Numbered from the stretch's first letter, positions 1-5,866 are shown. The stretch is 9,370 nt of DNA from Chloroflexota bacterium (GCA_026389735.1 JAPLHH010000006.1:1-9370); one strand, 5' to 3'. The notes: generated from the sequence alone by a model not told the origin. Made by a program: numbers and translations.

Positions 1-359
1 CAGCCGGCTACTATGATGCCTACTACCTTAAAGCTCAGAAGGTCCGCACTTTAATAAGAAGGGAATTTGATCAAGCCTTCGAAAAATACGATGCTCTGGT
101 CACGCCGACATCGCCTACAGTGCCGTTTAAGCTTGGTGAAAAGGTGGATGACCCTATACAAATGTATCTGAGCGACGTCTGCACTTTGCCCATAAACATC
201 GCCGGCCTTCCGGCAATCGCCGTCCCGGCTGGCTTTGCCGATGGTTTACCCATAGGTATGCAGATTATAGGCAAGCCTTTCGACGAAGAAACCATACTTC
301 ACGTCGCCTTCGCCTACGAGCAAGCTACCGACTGGCACAAGAGAAAACCGCCGATATAA
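1..359 (+). CDS. gatA: Glutamyl-tRNA(Gln)/aspartyl-tRNA(Asn) amidotransferase subunit A, C-terminal part
   Basis: This is the last 118 codons of an amidase-signature protein; the reading frame is open from base 3 and stops with TAA at 357-359. GatA is the glutaminase/amidase subunit of the cytoplasmic GatCAB complex, which converts misacylated Glu-tRNA(Gln) or Asp-tRNA(Asn) to the correct amide. The visible part carries the family's C-terminal landmarks: an AGYYDAYY helix, the [12 protein letters not shown] strand, [14 protein letters not shown], and [15 protein letters not shown], followed by a short helical tail. The catalytic Ser-Ser-Lys region lies upstream of the window, so activity cannot be judged. 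The [10 protein letters not shown] and PFDE features favour GatA over a generic amidase, but the end alone cannot fully exclude another amidase. An inverted-repeat element begins 14 bp after the stop. Confidence 0.88.
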   Translation, partial: AGYYDAYYLKAQKVRTLIRREFDQAFEKYDALVTPTSPTVPFKLGEKVDDPIQMYLSDVCTLPINIAGLPAIAVPAGFADGLPIGMQIIGKPFDEETILHVAFAYEQATDWHKRKPPI

Positions 360-373
360 AAGAGAGTGTTAAG

Positions 374-441
374 TGTCGTTGCGAGGAGCGTAGCGACGAA
401 GCAATCCCAGAGATTGCTTCGCCTTCGGCTCGCAATAACAG
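374..441. repeat. Compact inverted-repeat element, copy 1 (REP/MITE-like)
   Basis: The left arm begins TGTCGTTGCGAGGAGCG (374-390) and runs to GAAGCAATC. The right arm (411-441) is, read on the minus strand, CTGTTATTGCGAGCCGAAGG running to GAAGCAATCT. The outer and inner parts of the arms pair, while the middle differs: one arm holds a 'GGAGCGTAGCGAC' module, the other 'CCGAAGGC'. The arms nearly touch, so transcribed RNA would form a long imperfect hairpin. It lies just past the gatA stop and could stabilise or end that transcript; that role is inference. A second copy lies at 4964-5057 with the two modules swapped in order. Confidence 0.85.
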
Positions 442-473
442 ACCGTGATTGCTAGGCGCTCGCTAAAGAGGGG

Positions 474-692
474 ATGGGGTTGGATAAACTTCAAGTCAAA
501 TGCTATTCAGGTCATACCTACGCTCAGCGACCAGAATCCTTTTTCTGGCAGGACAAAGAGCATAAGATATCCCGGATAGAGAAGGAGTGGCTGGAGCCGG
601 GCAAAAGATTTTTCAGAGTCACCACTGAGGATGAGAAGCTCTTCGAACTCTGCTATAATGAGACCCAAGACCAATGGTGGATTATTTGTTAG
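474..692 (+). CDS. Small conserved-type hypothetical protein (72 aa)
   Basis: This short soluble protein has no signal peptide or membrane segment. It shows a YSGHTYAQRPESFFW start, a central basic stretch (KISRIEKEWLEPGKRFFRV) and a DEKLFELCYNETQDQWWI ending, with many aromatic residues. The pattern of alternating strands recalls small single-domain proteins of the type 'Y-G-A-E-P-F ... W ... F-V-T-D ... Y-L-D-W' found in several phyla (possibly DUF6504-like). That match is from memory and unproven, so no function is assigned. Two starts are possible: ATG at 474, whose purine-rich leader is too close to act as a ribosome binding site, and TTG at 480, which lies 6 bases after AGAGGGG (467-473). 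The TTG start would give 70 aa. The Lrp/AsnC gene follows after 16 bp, so the two are probably co-transcribed. Confidence 0.72.
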   Translation: MGLDKLQVKCYSGHTYAQRPESFFWQDKEHKISRIEKEWLEPGKRFFRVTTEDEKLFELCYNETQDQWWIIC

Positions 693-708
693 GAGTTGAG
701 GAGGTAAT

Positions 709-1188
709 ATGAAACAGATTTTTGAAGCCCTAGAAAAAGATGCCCGGCTGACACCGGAGCAAATCTCCACTATGACCGGTATATCGGTCGCCGAGGTGAA
801 AAAGGCGATCAAAAAGGCTGAGGAAGACCGAGCTGTCTTGAAATACAAAGCCGTCATTGACTGGACAAAATTGGGCGAAGAGCAGGTCTGGGCTCTGGTC
901 GAAGTCAAGGTTGTTCCACAACGTGATGTGGGTTTTGATGCCATAGCTGAACGTATATATCGTTTCCCTCAAGCCCGTTCCGTCTACCTCGCCTCCGGCA
1001 CTTACGATTTGGCAGTATTGGTAGCTGGCAAAAGCATGCAGGAAATTGCTGTCTTTGTCTCACAAGAACTGGCACCATTAGAAGCGGTGCAAGGCACTGT
1101 AACCCATTTCATCCTTAAGAAATATAAGGAAGACGGCGAAATATTTGAGGGCGGCGAAGGGATTAAGCGCCTGCCTGTAACACCTTAA
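709..1188 (+). CDS. Lrp/AsnC family transcriptional regulator
   Basis: This is a 159-aa protein of the Lrp/AsnC feast-famine family, DNA-binding regulators that sense amino acids through a C-terminal RAM domain. Residues 4-45 form the winged HTH (DARLTPEQISTMTGISVAEV, then a recognition helix). Residues about 58-140 form the alpha-beta ligand/oligomerisation domain, including the ASGTYDLAVLVAG turn (96-108) typical of the effector site. The length is normal for the family. ATG 709 follows GAGGAGGT at 698-705, an excellent ribosome binding site. An aminotransferase gene starts 39 bp downstream. Such regulators often control a neighbouring amino-acid gene, so the aminotransferase is the likely target; this is inference, and no operator was identified. 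Confidence 0.92.
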   Translation: MKQIFEALEKDARLTPEQISTMTGISVAEVKKAIKKAEEDRAVLKYKAVIDWTKLGEEQVWALVEVKVVPQRDVGFDAIAERIYRFPQARSVYLASGTYDLAVLVAGKSMQEIAVFVSQELAPLEAVQGTVTHFILKKYKEDGEIFEGGEGIKRLPVTP

Positions 1189-1227
1189 CCGCAAGTTAAT
1201 TCTCTGCTTTGTAAACAGGAGGTACCT

Positions 1228-2436
1228 GTGTCCAAAAGCGGGTCGAGTCATATTAAAGCATCTCAAAGCTACATATCCGAGAGGGTAAGCGCACTTCCAC
1301 CTTCGGGTATCAGGAAATTCTTTGATCTGCTCTCCTCTATAGAGGGAGTAATCTCTCTCGGCGTTGGCGAGCCTGATTTCGTCACCCCATGGCACATTCG
1401 TAAAGCCGCTATTTACTCCCTGGAAAAAGGCTACACTATGTATACCTCCAACAAAGGCACGCCTGAGCTAAGAGCAGAATTAGCCAAACACCTCGAGTCC
1501 CGCTTCGGGCTGACCTATGACCCCGACAACGAAATCCTCATTACCGTCGGTGTCAGCGAGGGCGTCGACCTTGCGGCAAGAGCTATACTTAATCCGGGTG
1601 ATGAAGTCCTCATGCCCGACCCCTGTTATGTCGCCTATCCCGCCTCTGTTAGCCTGGCAGGTGGGATACCTATACAAGTGCCCACTGCCGAGGAGAACGA
1701 TTTTAAAATAACAGCCGACGACATCGAGCCGCGGATTACGCAGAGGACAAAGGCAATCTTAATTGGCTACCCCTGCAACCCTACCGGCGCAGTCCTATCA
1801 AAAGAAGAGCTGACTCAAATTGCTGAACTGGCTAAGCGATATAATCTTCTGGTAATCTCCGACGAAGTCTACGGGCGGCTTGTCTATGGCATTGAGCATA
1901 CATGTCTCGCCACTTTACCAGGTATGAGAGAGCGTACCATTCTGCTAAACGGATTTTCCAAAGCCTATGCCATGACCGGATGGCGAATCGGTTACGCTGC
2001 CGCCGATGGGGAAATTGTCGGAGCCATGACCAAGATTCACCAATACACCATGCTATGCGCTTCGATAATGGGACAGATGGCAGCTATAGAGGCTTTAAAA
2101 GCCGGGGACAGCGAAGTGGAAGCAATGGTGAGGGAGTATGACCGGCGGCGCAGAGTCATGGTTAAAGGATTTAGAGATATCGGCTTGTCCTGCTTCGAGC
2201 CCAAAGGCGCCTTTTACGCCTTCCCCTCCATAAAGATTACCGGCATGACCTCAGAAGAATTCGCCGAAAAGCTGTTAATGGAAGAAAAAGTGGCTGTAGT
2301 CCCCGGTTCGGCTTTCGGTCAGTGCGGTGAAGGCTATATCCGCTGCTGCTATGCCACTTCCCTCCCCGAAATCGAAGAAGCCCTGAAAAGAATGGGCAGA
2401 TTCGTCGAGAGACACCGCAAAGCTAAGAACAGGTAG
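1228..2436 (+). CDS. Class I/II (fold type I) PLP-dependent aminotransferase
   Basis: This 402-aa cytoplasmic enzyme of the aspartate aminotransferase superfamily transfers an amino group between an amino acid and a 2-oxo acid. Visible landmarks are SLGVGEPDF (43-51, N-terminal substrate segment), YPCNPTGAVLS (181-191, with the PLP-contacting Asn184), SDEVYGRLVY (211-220, with Asp212 and Tyr215), NGFSKAYAMTGWRIGY (241-256, with the Schiff-base Lys245 and Arg253), and GYIRCCYATS (369-378, with carboxylate-binding Arg372). All key residues are present and the length is normal. The start is GTG 1228, preceded by AGGAGGT (1217-1223). Substrate preference (Ala, Asp or aromatic) cannot be read from the motifs. 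The preceding Lrp/AsnC gene suggests amino-acid-responsive control. hicB begins only 8 bp after the stop. Confidence 0.94.
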   Translation: MSKSGSSHIKASQSYISERVSALPPSGIRKFFDLLSSIEGVISLGVGEPDFVTPWHIRKAAIYSLEKGYTMYTSNKGTPELRAELAKHLESRFGLTYDPDNEILITVGVSEGVDLAARAILNPGDEVLMPDPCYVAYPASVSLAGGIPIQVPTAEENDFKITADDIEPRITQRTKAILIGYPCNPTGAVLSKEELTQIAELAKRYNLLVISDEVYGRLVYGIEHTCLATLPGMRERTILLNGFSKAYAMTGWRIGYAAADGEIVGAMTKIHQYTMLCASIMGQMAAIEALKAGDSEVEAMVREYDRRRRVMVKGFRDIGLSCFEPKGAFYAFPSIKITGMTSEEFAEKLLMEEKVAVVPGSAFGQCGEGYIRCCYATSLPEIEEALKRMGRFVERHRKAKNR

Positions 2437-2444
2437 GAGGAAAA

Positions 2445-2651
2445 ATGCGAGAGGTCATTCTATATCCAGGTGAAGACGGTTATTGGGTCGCAGAATGTCC
2501 TAGTTTGCCCGGTTGTGTCAGCCAGGGAAAGACAAAAGAAGAGGCATTGAAAAACATCAAGGAAGCCATCAATTGCTACATTCACGCGCTCGAAGGGGAT
2601 AACCTCCCTGTACCTGAAGAGAAATTTGAGATATCAGTGGTTGTAGTATGA
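2445..2651 (+). CDS. hicB: HicB-type antitoxin (single-domain)
   Basis: This 68-aa protein matches the short form of the HicB antitoxin fold, a partial RNase H-like sheet that covers the active site of HicA. Typical features are YPGEDGYWVAECPSLPGC (7-24), SQGKTKEEALKNIKEAI (26-42) and a C-terminal strand ending in a run of valines. There is no C-terminal HTH or ribbon-helix-helix domain, so DNA-binding autoregulation would have to come from elsewhere. The antitoxin lies before the toxin, and its stop overlaps the hicA start (ATGA, 2648-2651). GGAGG at 2436-2440 precedes ATG 2445. It follows the aminotransferase by 8 bp with no room for a separate terminator, so it probably rides on that operon's transcript. 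Some HicB-like proteins have no HicA partner, but here the partner is present. Confidence 0.9.
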   Translation: MREVILYPGEDGYWVAECPSLPGCVSQGKTKEEALKNIKEAINCYIHALEGDNLPVPEEKFEISVVVV

Positions 2652-2869
2652 GCAAAATTCCTGCCTTGTCCGGCGAAAAGTGTATCAAAGCTTTGGAAAA
2701 GGCAGGATTCTATTTCAAAAGACAAGAAGGTAGCCATGTGACGCTAAGGCGAGATAAGCCATTTTGCCAGTTAGTCGTCCCCCTTCACAAGGAATTGGAT
2801 AAAGGAACGTTACGAGCCATTGTCCGCCATGCCGGACTATCAGTCGACGAATTTATCAAGCTGCTTTAG
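2648..2869 (+). CDS. hicA: HicA-type mRNA interferase toxin
   Basis: This 73-aa protein has the double-stranded-RNA-binding-like fold of HicA toxins, which cleave mRNA and arrest growth until neutralised by HicB. The family signature is clear: an N-terminal SGEKCIKALEKAGF helix (8-21), then RQEGSHVTLRR (25-35) with the catalytic His30, VVPLHKELDKGTLRAIVRHAGLS (43-65), and a final helix. It overlaps hicB by 4 bases, as expected for translational coupling. The protein looks complete and probably active. Plasmid maintenance is unlikely in this chromosomal operon setting; stress control is a guess. Confidence 0.93.
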   Translation: MSKIPALSGEKCIKALEKAGFYFKRQEGSHVTLRRDKPFCQLVVPLHKELDKGTLRAIVRHAGLSVDEFIKLL

Positions 2870-2965
2870 CCTCGCCACAGAAAGTTATCTTAAAGGGGCG
2901 CAATTACATTGAAGACGGAGCGTGGATAAACACTCTTAAATAATGGTAGATGGGAGAAGCGTGCC

Positions 2966-4129
2966 ATGGATTTTGAACTAACCGAGGAACAAAATCTAAC
3001 ACGTCAGGCAATTCGAGATTTTGCCGAAAGAGAGATAGCCCCGGTTGCCGGAGAGCTGGATGAAAAGGAGCAGTTCTCCATCGAACTGACGCAGAAAATG
3101 GCTGAACTAGGACTCCTGGGCTGCTTCGTCCCCGAGAAATACGGCGGCTCGAACATGGGGTACATCTCGTATATCATCGTGGTAGAAGAGCTGGCCAGAG
3201 TGGACGGCTCCCAGGCCGCTACCATCGCTGCCGGAAATTCTCTAGGCATCGGGCCAATTTATTACTTTGGCAACGAAAAGCAAAAGCAGGAGTGGCTTCC
3301 AAAGCTCTGCGCCGGAGACTGCCTGGCAGCCTTTGGCCTCACCGAGCCCGAGGCTGGCTCAGACGCTGGCAGCTCCCGAACCACAGCCGAGCTTAAGGGA
3401 GACCGCTGGGTTATCAACGGCAGAAAAATCTTCATCACCAATGCAGCCTGCCCACTGACTGGCGTCATCGTCGTCCAGGCTGTAACCGGCAGGCAAGAGG
3501 GTGGAGGAACAGAGCTCAGCTGCTTCATTGTCCCCAAGGATGCGCCCGGCTTTACTGCCAGGGAGATGAAAAGAAAGATGATGTGGCGGTCATCCAATAC
3601 CGGGGAACTTTTCTTCGATGATTGCATCGTGCCCAAAGAAAATATCTTGGGAAAGATAGGTGATGGCTTTCACCAGATGCTGGCCACCTTAGATGGCGGA
3701 CGCCTGAGCATCGCTGCCATGGGGCTTGGTGGCTCCCAGGGAGCTTTTGAGATAGCCTTGGAGTATGCCAACTCGCGCGTCCAGTTCGGCCGGCCTATCA
3801 GCACCTTTCAGGTAAACGCCTTTAAGCTAGCCGACATGGCCCTTGAGATTGAGCTCGCCAGAACTTTTCTCTACAAGGTCTGCTGGATGCGAGAAAACAA
3901 CCTTCCCATAACCAAAGAGGCAGCCATGGCCAAGCTGTACTGCTCAGAGGTCATGCATCGATGCGTTCACCAGGCCTTGCAGCTCCACGGCGGCTACGGG
4001 CTGATGAAGGATTTCAGGATAGAGAGGTTCTATCGAGACCAGAGGCTACTTGAAATCGGAGAAGGAACATCGGAGATTCTGCGGATAGTCATTGCTCGCC
4101 ATATCGGTGTGGCTGGAAGAGCAATCTAG
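2966..4129 (+). CDS. Acyl-CoA dehydrogenase family protein
   Basis: This 387-aa FAD-dependent enzyme carries out alpha,beta-dehydrogenation of an acyl-CoA, passing electrons to electron-transfer flavoprotein. The N-terminal helical domain begins MDFELTEEQNLTRQAIRDFA. The middle beta domain has FGLTEPEAGSDAGS (123-136) and WVINGRKIFITNA (148-160), the FAD/substrate signatures. The C-terminal helical domain carries RVQFGRPISTFQ (271-282), the LHGGYG turn (340-345) and IGEGTSEILR (364-373), where Glu366 sits at the catalytic-base position used by short/medium-chain types. The length is standard and all signatures are intact. ATG 2966 is preceded by GGGAG at 2952-2956. A regulator gene follows after 10 bp. 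The acyl substrate cannot be told; a glutaryl-, isovaleryl- or benzylsuccinyl-type relative is also possible. Confidence 0.93.
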   Translation: MDFELTEEQNLTRQAIRDFAEREIAPVAGELDEKEQFSIELTQKMAELGLLGCFVPEKYGGSNMGYISYIIVVEELARVDGSQAATIAAGNSLGIGPIYYFGNEKQKQEWLPKLCAGDCLAAFGLTEPEAGSDAGSSRTTAELKGDRWVINGRKIFITNAACPLTGVIVVQAVTGRQEGGGTELSCFIVPKDAPGFTAREMKRKMMWRSSNTGELFFDDCIVPKENILGKIGDGFHQMLATLDGGRLSIAAMGLGGSQGAFEIALEYANSRVQFGRPISTFQVNAFKLADMALEIELARTFLYKVCWMRENNLPITKEAAMAKLYCSEVMHRCVHQALQLHGGYGLMKDFRIERFYRDQRLLEIGEGTSEILRIVIARHIGVAGRAI

Positions 4130-4139
4130 GAGGAAAGAT

Positions 4140-4829
4140 ATGAAGAAAGAGGAAAAGCGCGTTAAAACGGCTGGCAAAGCAATCTCAGCCAGGAGAAAAC
4201 CTGCCAGGCATGAAGATCTCCTTACCGATACCTCCCGCCTCGCGCCTGCCGAGGCCGCAGACAAGGAAAGAGGAGCTTTGGGCGAACGGATTCGAACGGC
4301 TCGCGAAACACGTGGTCTCACCCTTGAGGACATCAGCAGCCGCACCGGTATTGACGTGCCTACATTGAGACGCTTAGAATCAAGCGAAACAGCGCCTCCA
4401 CTGGGCCAGTTGATCAGATTAGGCAAAGCCCTGGACATGAAGATGGGCTATTTCATCTCTCCTGGAGTTGACAAGCCCATGACCGTAGTTCACAAAGACA
4501 AACGTAGAGCCGTCGCCCGCTACGGGCAGAAAAAGCAGGAGCAATATGGCTACTCTTACGAATCATTAGCCCCGGAAAAGGCCAACCGGATGATGGAGCC
4601 ATTTATCGTAACCCTGCTGCCAACAGATGTAGAGGAGTTCTCCGCCCATGACGGCCAGGAGTTTCTTTTCGTGCTCGAAGGGGAGATGAAAGTACAGGTT
4701 GGTGACCAGGTCGAGTTTCTCCGTCCCGGCGACGCCGTCTACTACGATTCCAACCAGCCCCACCTCGTCAAATCCGCCACCAGGACCAAGACCACAATAC
4801 TGGCTGTCTTATACACCGGCTCGAAGTAG
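4140..4829 (+). CDS. XRE-family HTH regulator with C-terminal cupin domain
   Basis: This 229-aa DNA-binding protein carries a small-molecule sensing domain. Residues 1-44 are a charged, Lys/Arg-rich leader without clear structure. Residues 47-105 are the XRE helix-turn-helix (LGERIRTARETRGLTLEDIS, then VPTLRRLESSETAPPLGQL). Residues about 155-228 are a cupin_2 barrel with motif 1 around HDGQEFLFVLEGE (170-182) and motif 2 PGDAVYYDSNQPH (196-208), so a metal or ligand pocket appears intact. ATG 4140 was chosen because AGGAGG (4128-4133) lies just before it, overlapping the dehydrogenase stop; an upstream in-frame start at 4092 would lie inside the dehydrogenase gene. It is likely co-transcribed with that gene and probably regulates acyl-CoA metabolism, an inference from context. 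Confidence 0.92.
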   Translation: MKKEEKRVKTAGKAISARRKPARHEDLLTDTSRLAPAEAADKERGALGERIRTARETRGLTLEDISSRTGIDVPTLRRLESSETAPPLGQLIRLGKALDMKMGYFISPGVDKPMTVVHKDKRRAVARYGQKKQEQYGYSYESLAPEKANRMMEPFIVTLLPTDVEEFSAHDGQEFLFVLEGEMKVQVGDQVEFLRPGDAVYYDSNQPHLVKSATRTKTTILAVLYTGSK

Positions 4830-4963
4830 TGTCTGTTCCCAAGCTACCGGACTTGAACAAACCGCTATTTCGCGTGACCTGAACTCGTTCAGATAGATGG
4901 GCGACACGTTGATTTATAAGTGTCATTGAGTAATAGCCCCGAGAATCATTGTGGATCATTTCC

Positions 4964-5057
4964 TTTCTGTCATTGCGAGCCGAAGGCGTGGCAATCTCTG
5001 CTTACCCACTCCACTCCGAGATTGCTTCGTCGTTATCGCTCCTCGCAATGACAGAAA
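4964..5057. repeat. Inverted-repeat element, copy 2 (REP/MITE-like), opposite orientation
   Basis: The terminal 16 bases TTTCTGTCATTGCGAG (4964-4979) pair perfectly with CTCGCAATGACAGAAA (5042-5057). Inside, the left arm has the 'CCGAAGGC' module and ends GGCAATCTC. The right arm, read on the minus strand, has the 'GGAGCGATAACGAC' module and ends GAAGCAATCTC. A spacer of about 19 bases separates the arms, unlike copy 1 where they nearly touch. The module order is the reverse of copy 1, so this copy is inverted relative to it. No open reading frame or transposase is present, which suits a non-autonomous repeat. Confidence 0.88.
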
Positions 5058-5096
5058 AGGCAGGGTGTCACTAATATACTGGACGAGTACATGACT

Positions 5097-5126
5097 TTGC
5101 ACTTATTTGCCTATATGTGCTAGAAT
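5097..5126 (+). promoter_or_regulatory. Sigma-70-type promoter for the HTH/MazF pair
   Basis: The -35 box TTGCAC (5097-5102) and the -10 box TAGAAT (5121-5126) are 18 bases apart, with an extended -10 TGC directly before the -10. The predicted transcription start, near 5132-5135, leaves a leader of about 40 bases to the GTG start, which has GGAGGTG at 5161-5167. This is the best-matching promoter in the window. Confidence 0.7.
5099..5120. promoter_or_regulatory. Candidate operator: inverted repeat inside the promoter spacer
   Basis: GCACTTAT (5099-5106) and ATATGTGC (5113-5120) form an inverted repeat with 7 of 8 positions pairing around a 6-base centre. It overlaps the -35 box and fills the spacer up to the -10 box. 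A protein bound here would block RNA polymerase. The natural candidate is the HTH antitoxin encoded directly downstream, as toxin-antitoxin operons usually repress themselves. A chance match of this quality is possible, so this remains a proposal. Confidence 0.4.
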
Positions 5127-5172
5127 GATACCATTATTCCAGTAGTGGCGTCTAGTAAATGGAGGTGTAGCC

Positions 5173-5454
5173 GTGGTAATTACCAAAGAGTGGTTTACTG
5201 TGGAAGAAGCTGCGCAGTACCTCTGTGTTTCAAAGAGGACTATTTATAAACTGACCAAAGAAGGTAGGCTGCCTGCCTTCCGCATCGGGAGGGAGCGCCA
5301 CCGCCGGTTCCGCAAGGAAGACCTGGATAGAGTGCCTCTCCCAGGCGAACAGAGCAGAAGCTTAGAGGGACTTCTCAGACTATCGGCTAAAGCTGACCTG
5401 GTGCTTGCCGAGGTTTGGGACAACGATAAGGACGCAGCTTATGACCGTATATAG
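5173..5454 (+). CDS. Excisionase/MerR-type HTH antitoxin with MazE-like tail
   Basis: This 93-aa protein has two parts. Residues 6-52 form an excisionase-type winged HTH: EEAAQYLCVSKRTIYKLTKE, then GRLPAFRIGRERHRRFRKEDLD, with the recognition helix at KRTIYKL and a basic wing. Residues about 64-93 form a linker helix and an acidic tail, LVLAEVWDNDKDAAYDRI, closely resembling the toxin-wrapping C-terminus of MazE-type antitoxins (W-D-N-x-x-D-x-x-Y-D). In classical MazE the DNA-binding part is an AbrB swapped-hairpin; here an HTH replaces it. The start is GTG 5173, 5 bases after GGAGGTG. The MazF-like gene overlaps its last 14 bases. It is predicted to neutralise that toxin and repress the operon. 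A stand-alone excisionase is less likely, as no integrase is near. Confidence 0.85.
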   Translation: MVITKEWFTVEEAAQYLCVSKRTIYKLTKEGRLPAFRIGRERHRRFRKEDLDRVPLPGEQSRSLEGLLRLSAKADLVLAEVWDNDKDAAYDRI

Positions 5455-5647
5455 CCGGGGAGATGTCGTTCTAGTCAATTTCACCTTTGCCGACGAAAGT
5501 GGAGTCAAGCGGCGGCCAGCCATAATCGTGAGTTCAGAGGCTTACAACAATGGGCGGGATGAGGCTATTATAGCCGCCATTACCAGCAGAACCGACCGTG
5601 TCTTATTAGGCGACCACCTTATAGCTGACTGGCAGGGAGCCGACTAA
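5441..5647 (+). CDS. MazF/PemK-like mRNA interferase toxin, short (possibly truncated)
   Basis: Starting at ATG 5441, this is a 68-aa protein with the N-terminal half of the MazF/PemK barrel: SRGDVVLVNFTFADESG (5-21), KRRPAIIVSSEAY (23-35) and EAIIAAITSR (41-50). Arg25 and Thr48 fall at the positions of the conserved catalytic Arg/Thr pair of MazF ribonucleases. Family members usually have about 105-120 residues. Here a TAA at 5645-5647 ends the frame right after DWQGAD, before the expected last strands and C-terminal helix. The same frame then stays open for another 53 codons to 5806, so a nonsense change may have shortened a toxin of about 122 aa, though the downstream residues do not clearly resemble a PemK tail. 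The ATG was preferred over an upstream TTG at 5405 because it gives the family-typical N-terminus and the usual short overlap with the antitoxin. Confidence 0.78.
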   Translation: MTVYSRGDVVLVNFTFADESGVKRRPAIIVSSEAYNNGRDEAIIAAITSRTDRVLLGDHLIADWQGAD

Positions 5648-5789
5648 TACTCGGGCTTTCCTGAGCAATTTTTATTAGATGTGGGAGTCAGCAAATTACC
5701 ACAGGTGAATGAAAGACAGTGGCAGTGGATAGTGCTTCTCTTACCAGATAATTCCGCCGTAAATAGAAAATACATTTGTAGTTGCACCC

Positions 5790-5831
5790 CTAACCCACAT
5801 GTGCCATAAATTCGCGGTGAAGCCTACTATT
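5790..5831 (-). pseudogene. Orphan 3'-end fragment of an inositol monophosphatase gene
   Basis: Read on the minus strand this encodes NSRLHREFMAHVG followed by a TAG stop. The intact suhB at the right of the window ends NSKLHREFIAHLAEH. At the DNA level 5801-5823 and 8651-8673 agree at 22 of 23 bases, including an exact 18-base run (ATAAATTCGCGGTGAAGC). Upstream of this tail no further phosphatase sequence can be followed in one frame: a stop appears at once in the frame beyond the fragment. It is either the remnant of a second, lost suhB copy or the displaced 3' end left by a recombination event. The two repeats have the same orientation. Confidence 0.75.
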
Positions 5832-5866
5832 TAAGGCTTTCGTGTGCTCATGCCAAAATCAGCCTC

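Larger units (their letters stand above)
4830..5172. other. Gene-free region between XRE-cupin and toxin-antitoxin genes
   Basis: No credible coding region is seen in these 343 bases. It holds a short palindrome, CTGAACTCGTTCAG (4879-4892), then the second inverted-repeat element (4964-5057), and near its right end a strong promoter with an internal inverted repeat (5097-5126). No clear intrinsic terminator with a T-run follows the XRE-cupin stop; the inverted-repeat element may serve that role. Confidence 0.7.

Noticed and set aside
2905..2945. Possible promoter before the acyl-CoA dehydrogenase (TTGAAG and TTAAAT)
   Set aside because: The boxes are 21 bases apart, too far for a normal sigma-70 promoter, and no better pair was seen in the 96-bp gap.
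3262..3636. Long minus-strand open frame inside the acyl-CoA dehydrogenase gene
   Set aside because: It is a shadow of a well-supported gene, with low-complexity Ser/Pro-rich composition and no recognisable domain.
4092..4139. Upstream in-frame start for the XRE-cupin gene
   Set aside because: It lies inside the dehydrogenase coding sequence, while ATG 4140 has a strong ribosome binding site at the right distance.
374..5057. CRISPR-type array from the CATTGCGAG repeats
   Set aside because: There are only two distant copies in inverted orientation, each internally palindromic, with no regular spacers and no cas genes.
5405..5440. Upstream TTG start for the MazF-like gene
   Set aside because: It would add 12 residues unlike the family N-terminus and increase the overlap with the antitoxin; ATG 5441 gives a typical MTVYSRGDVV start.
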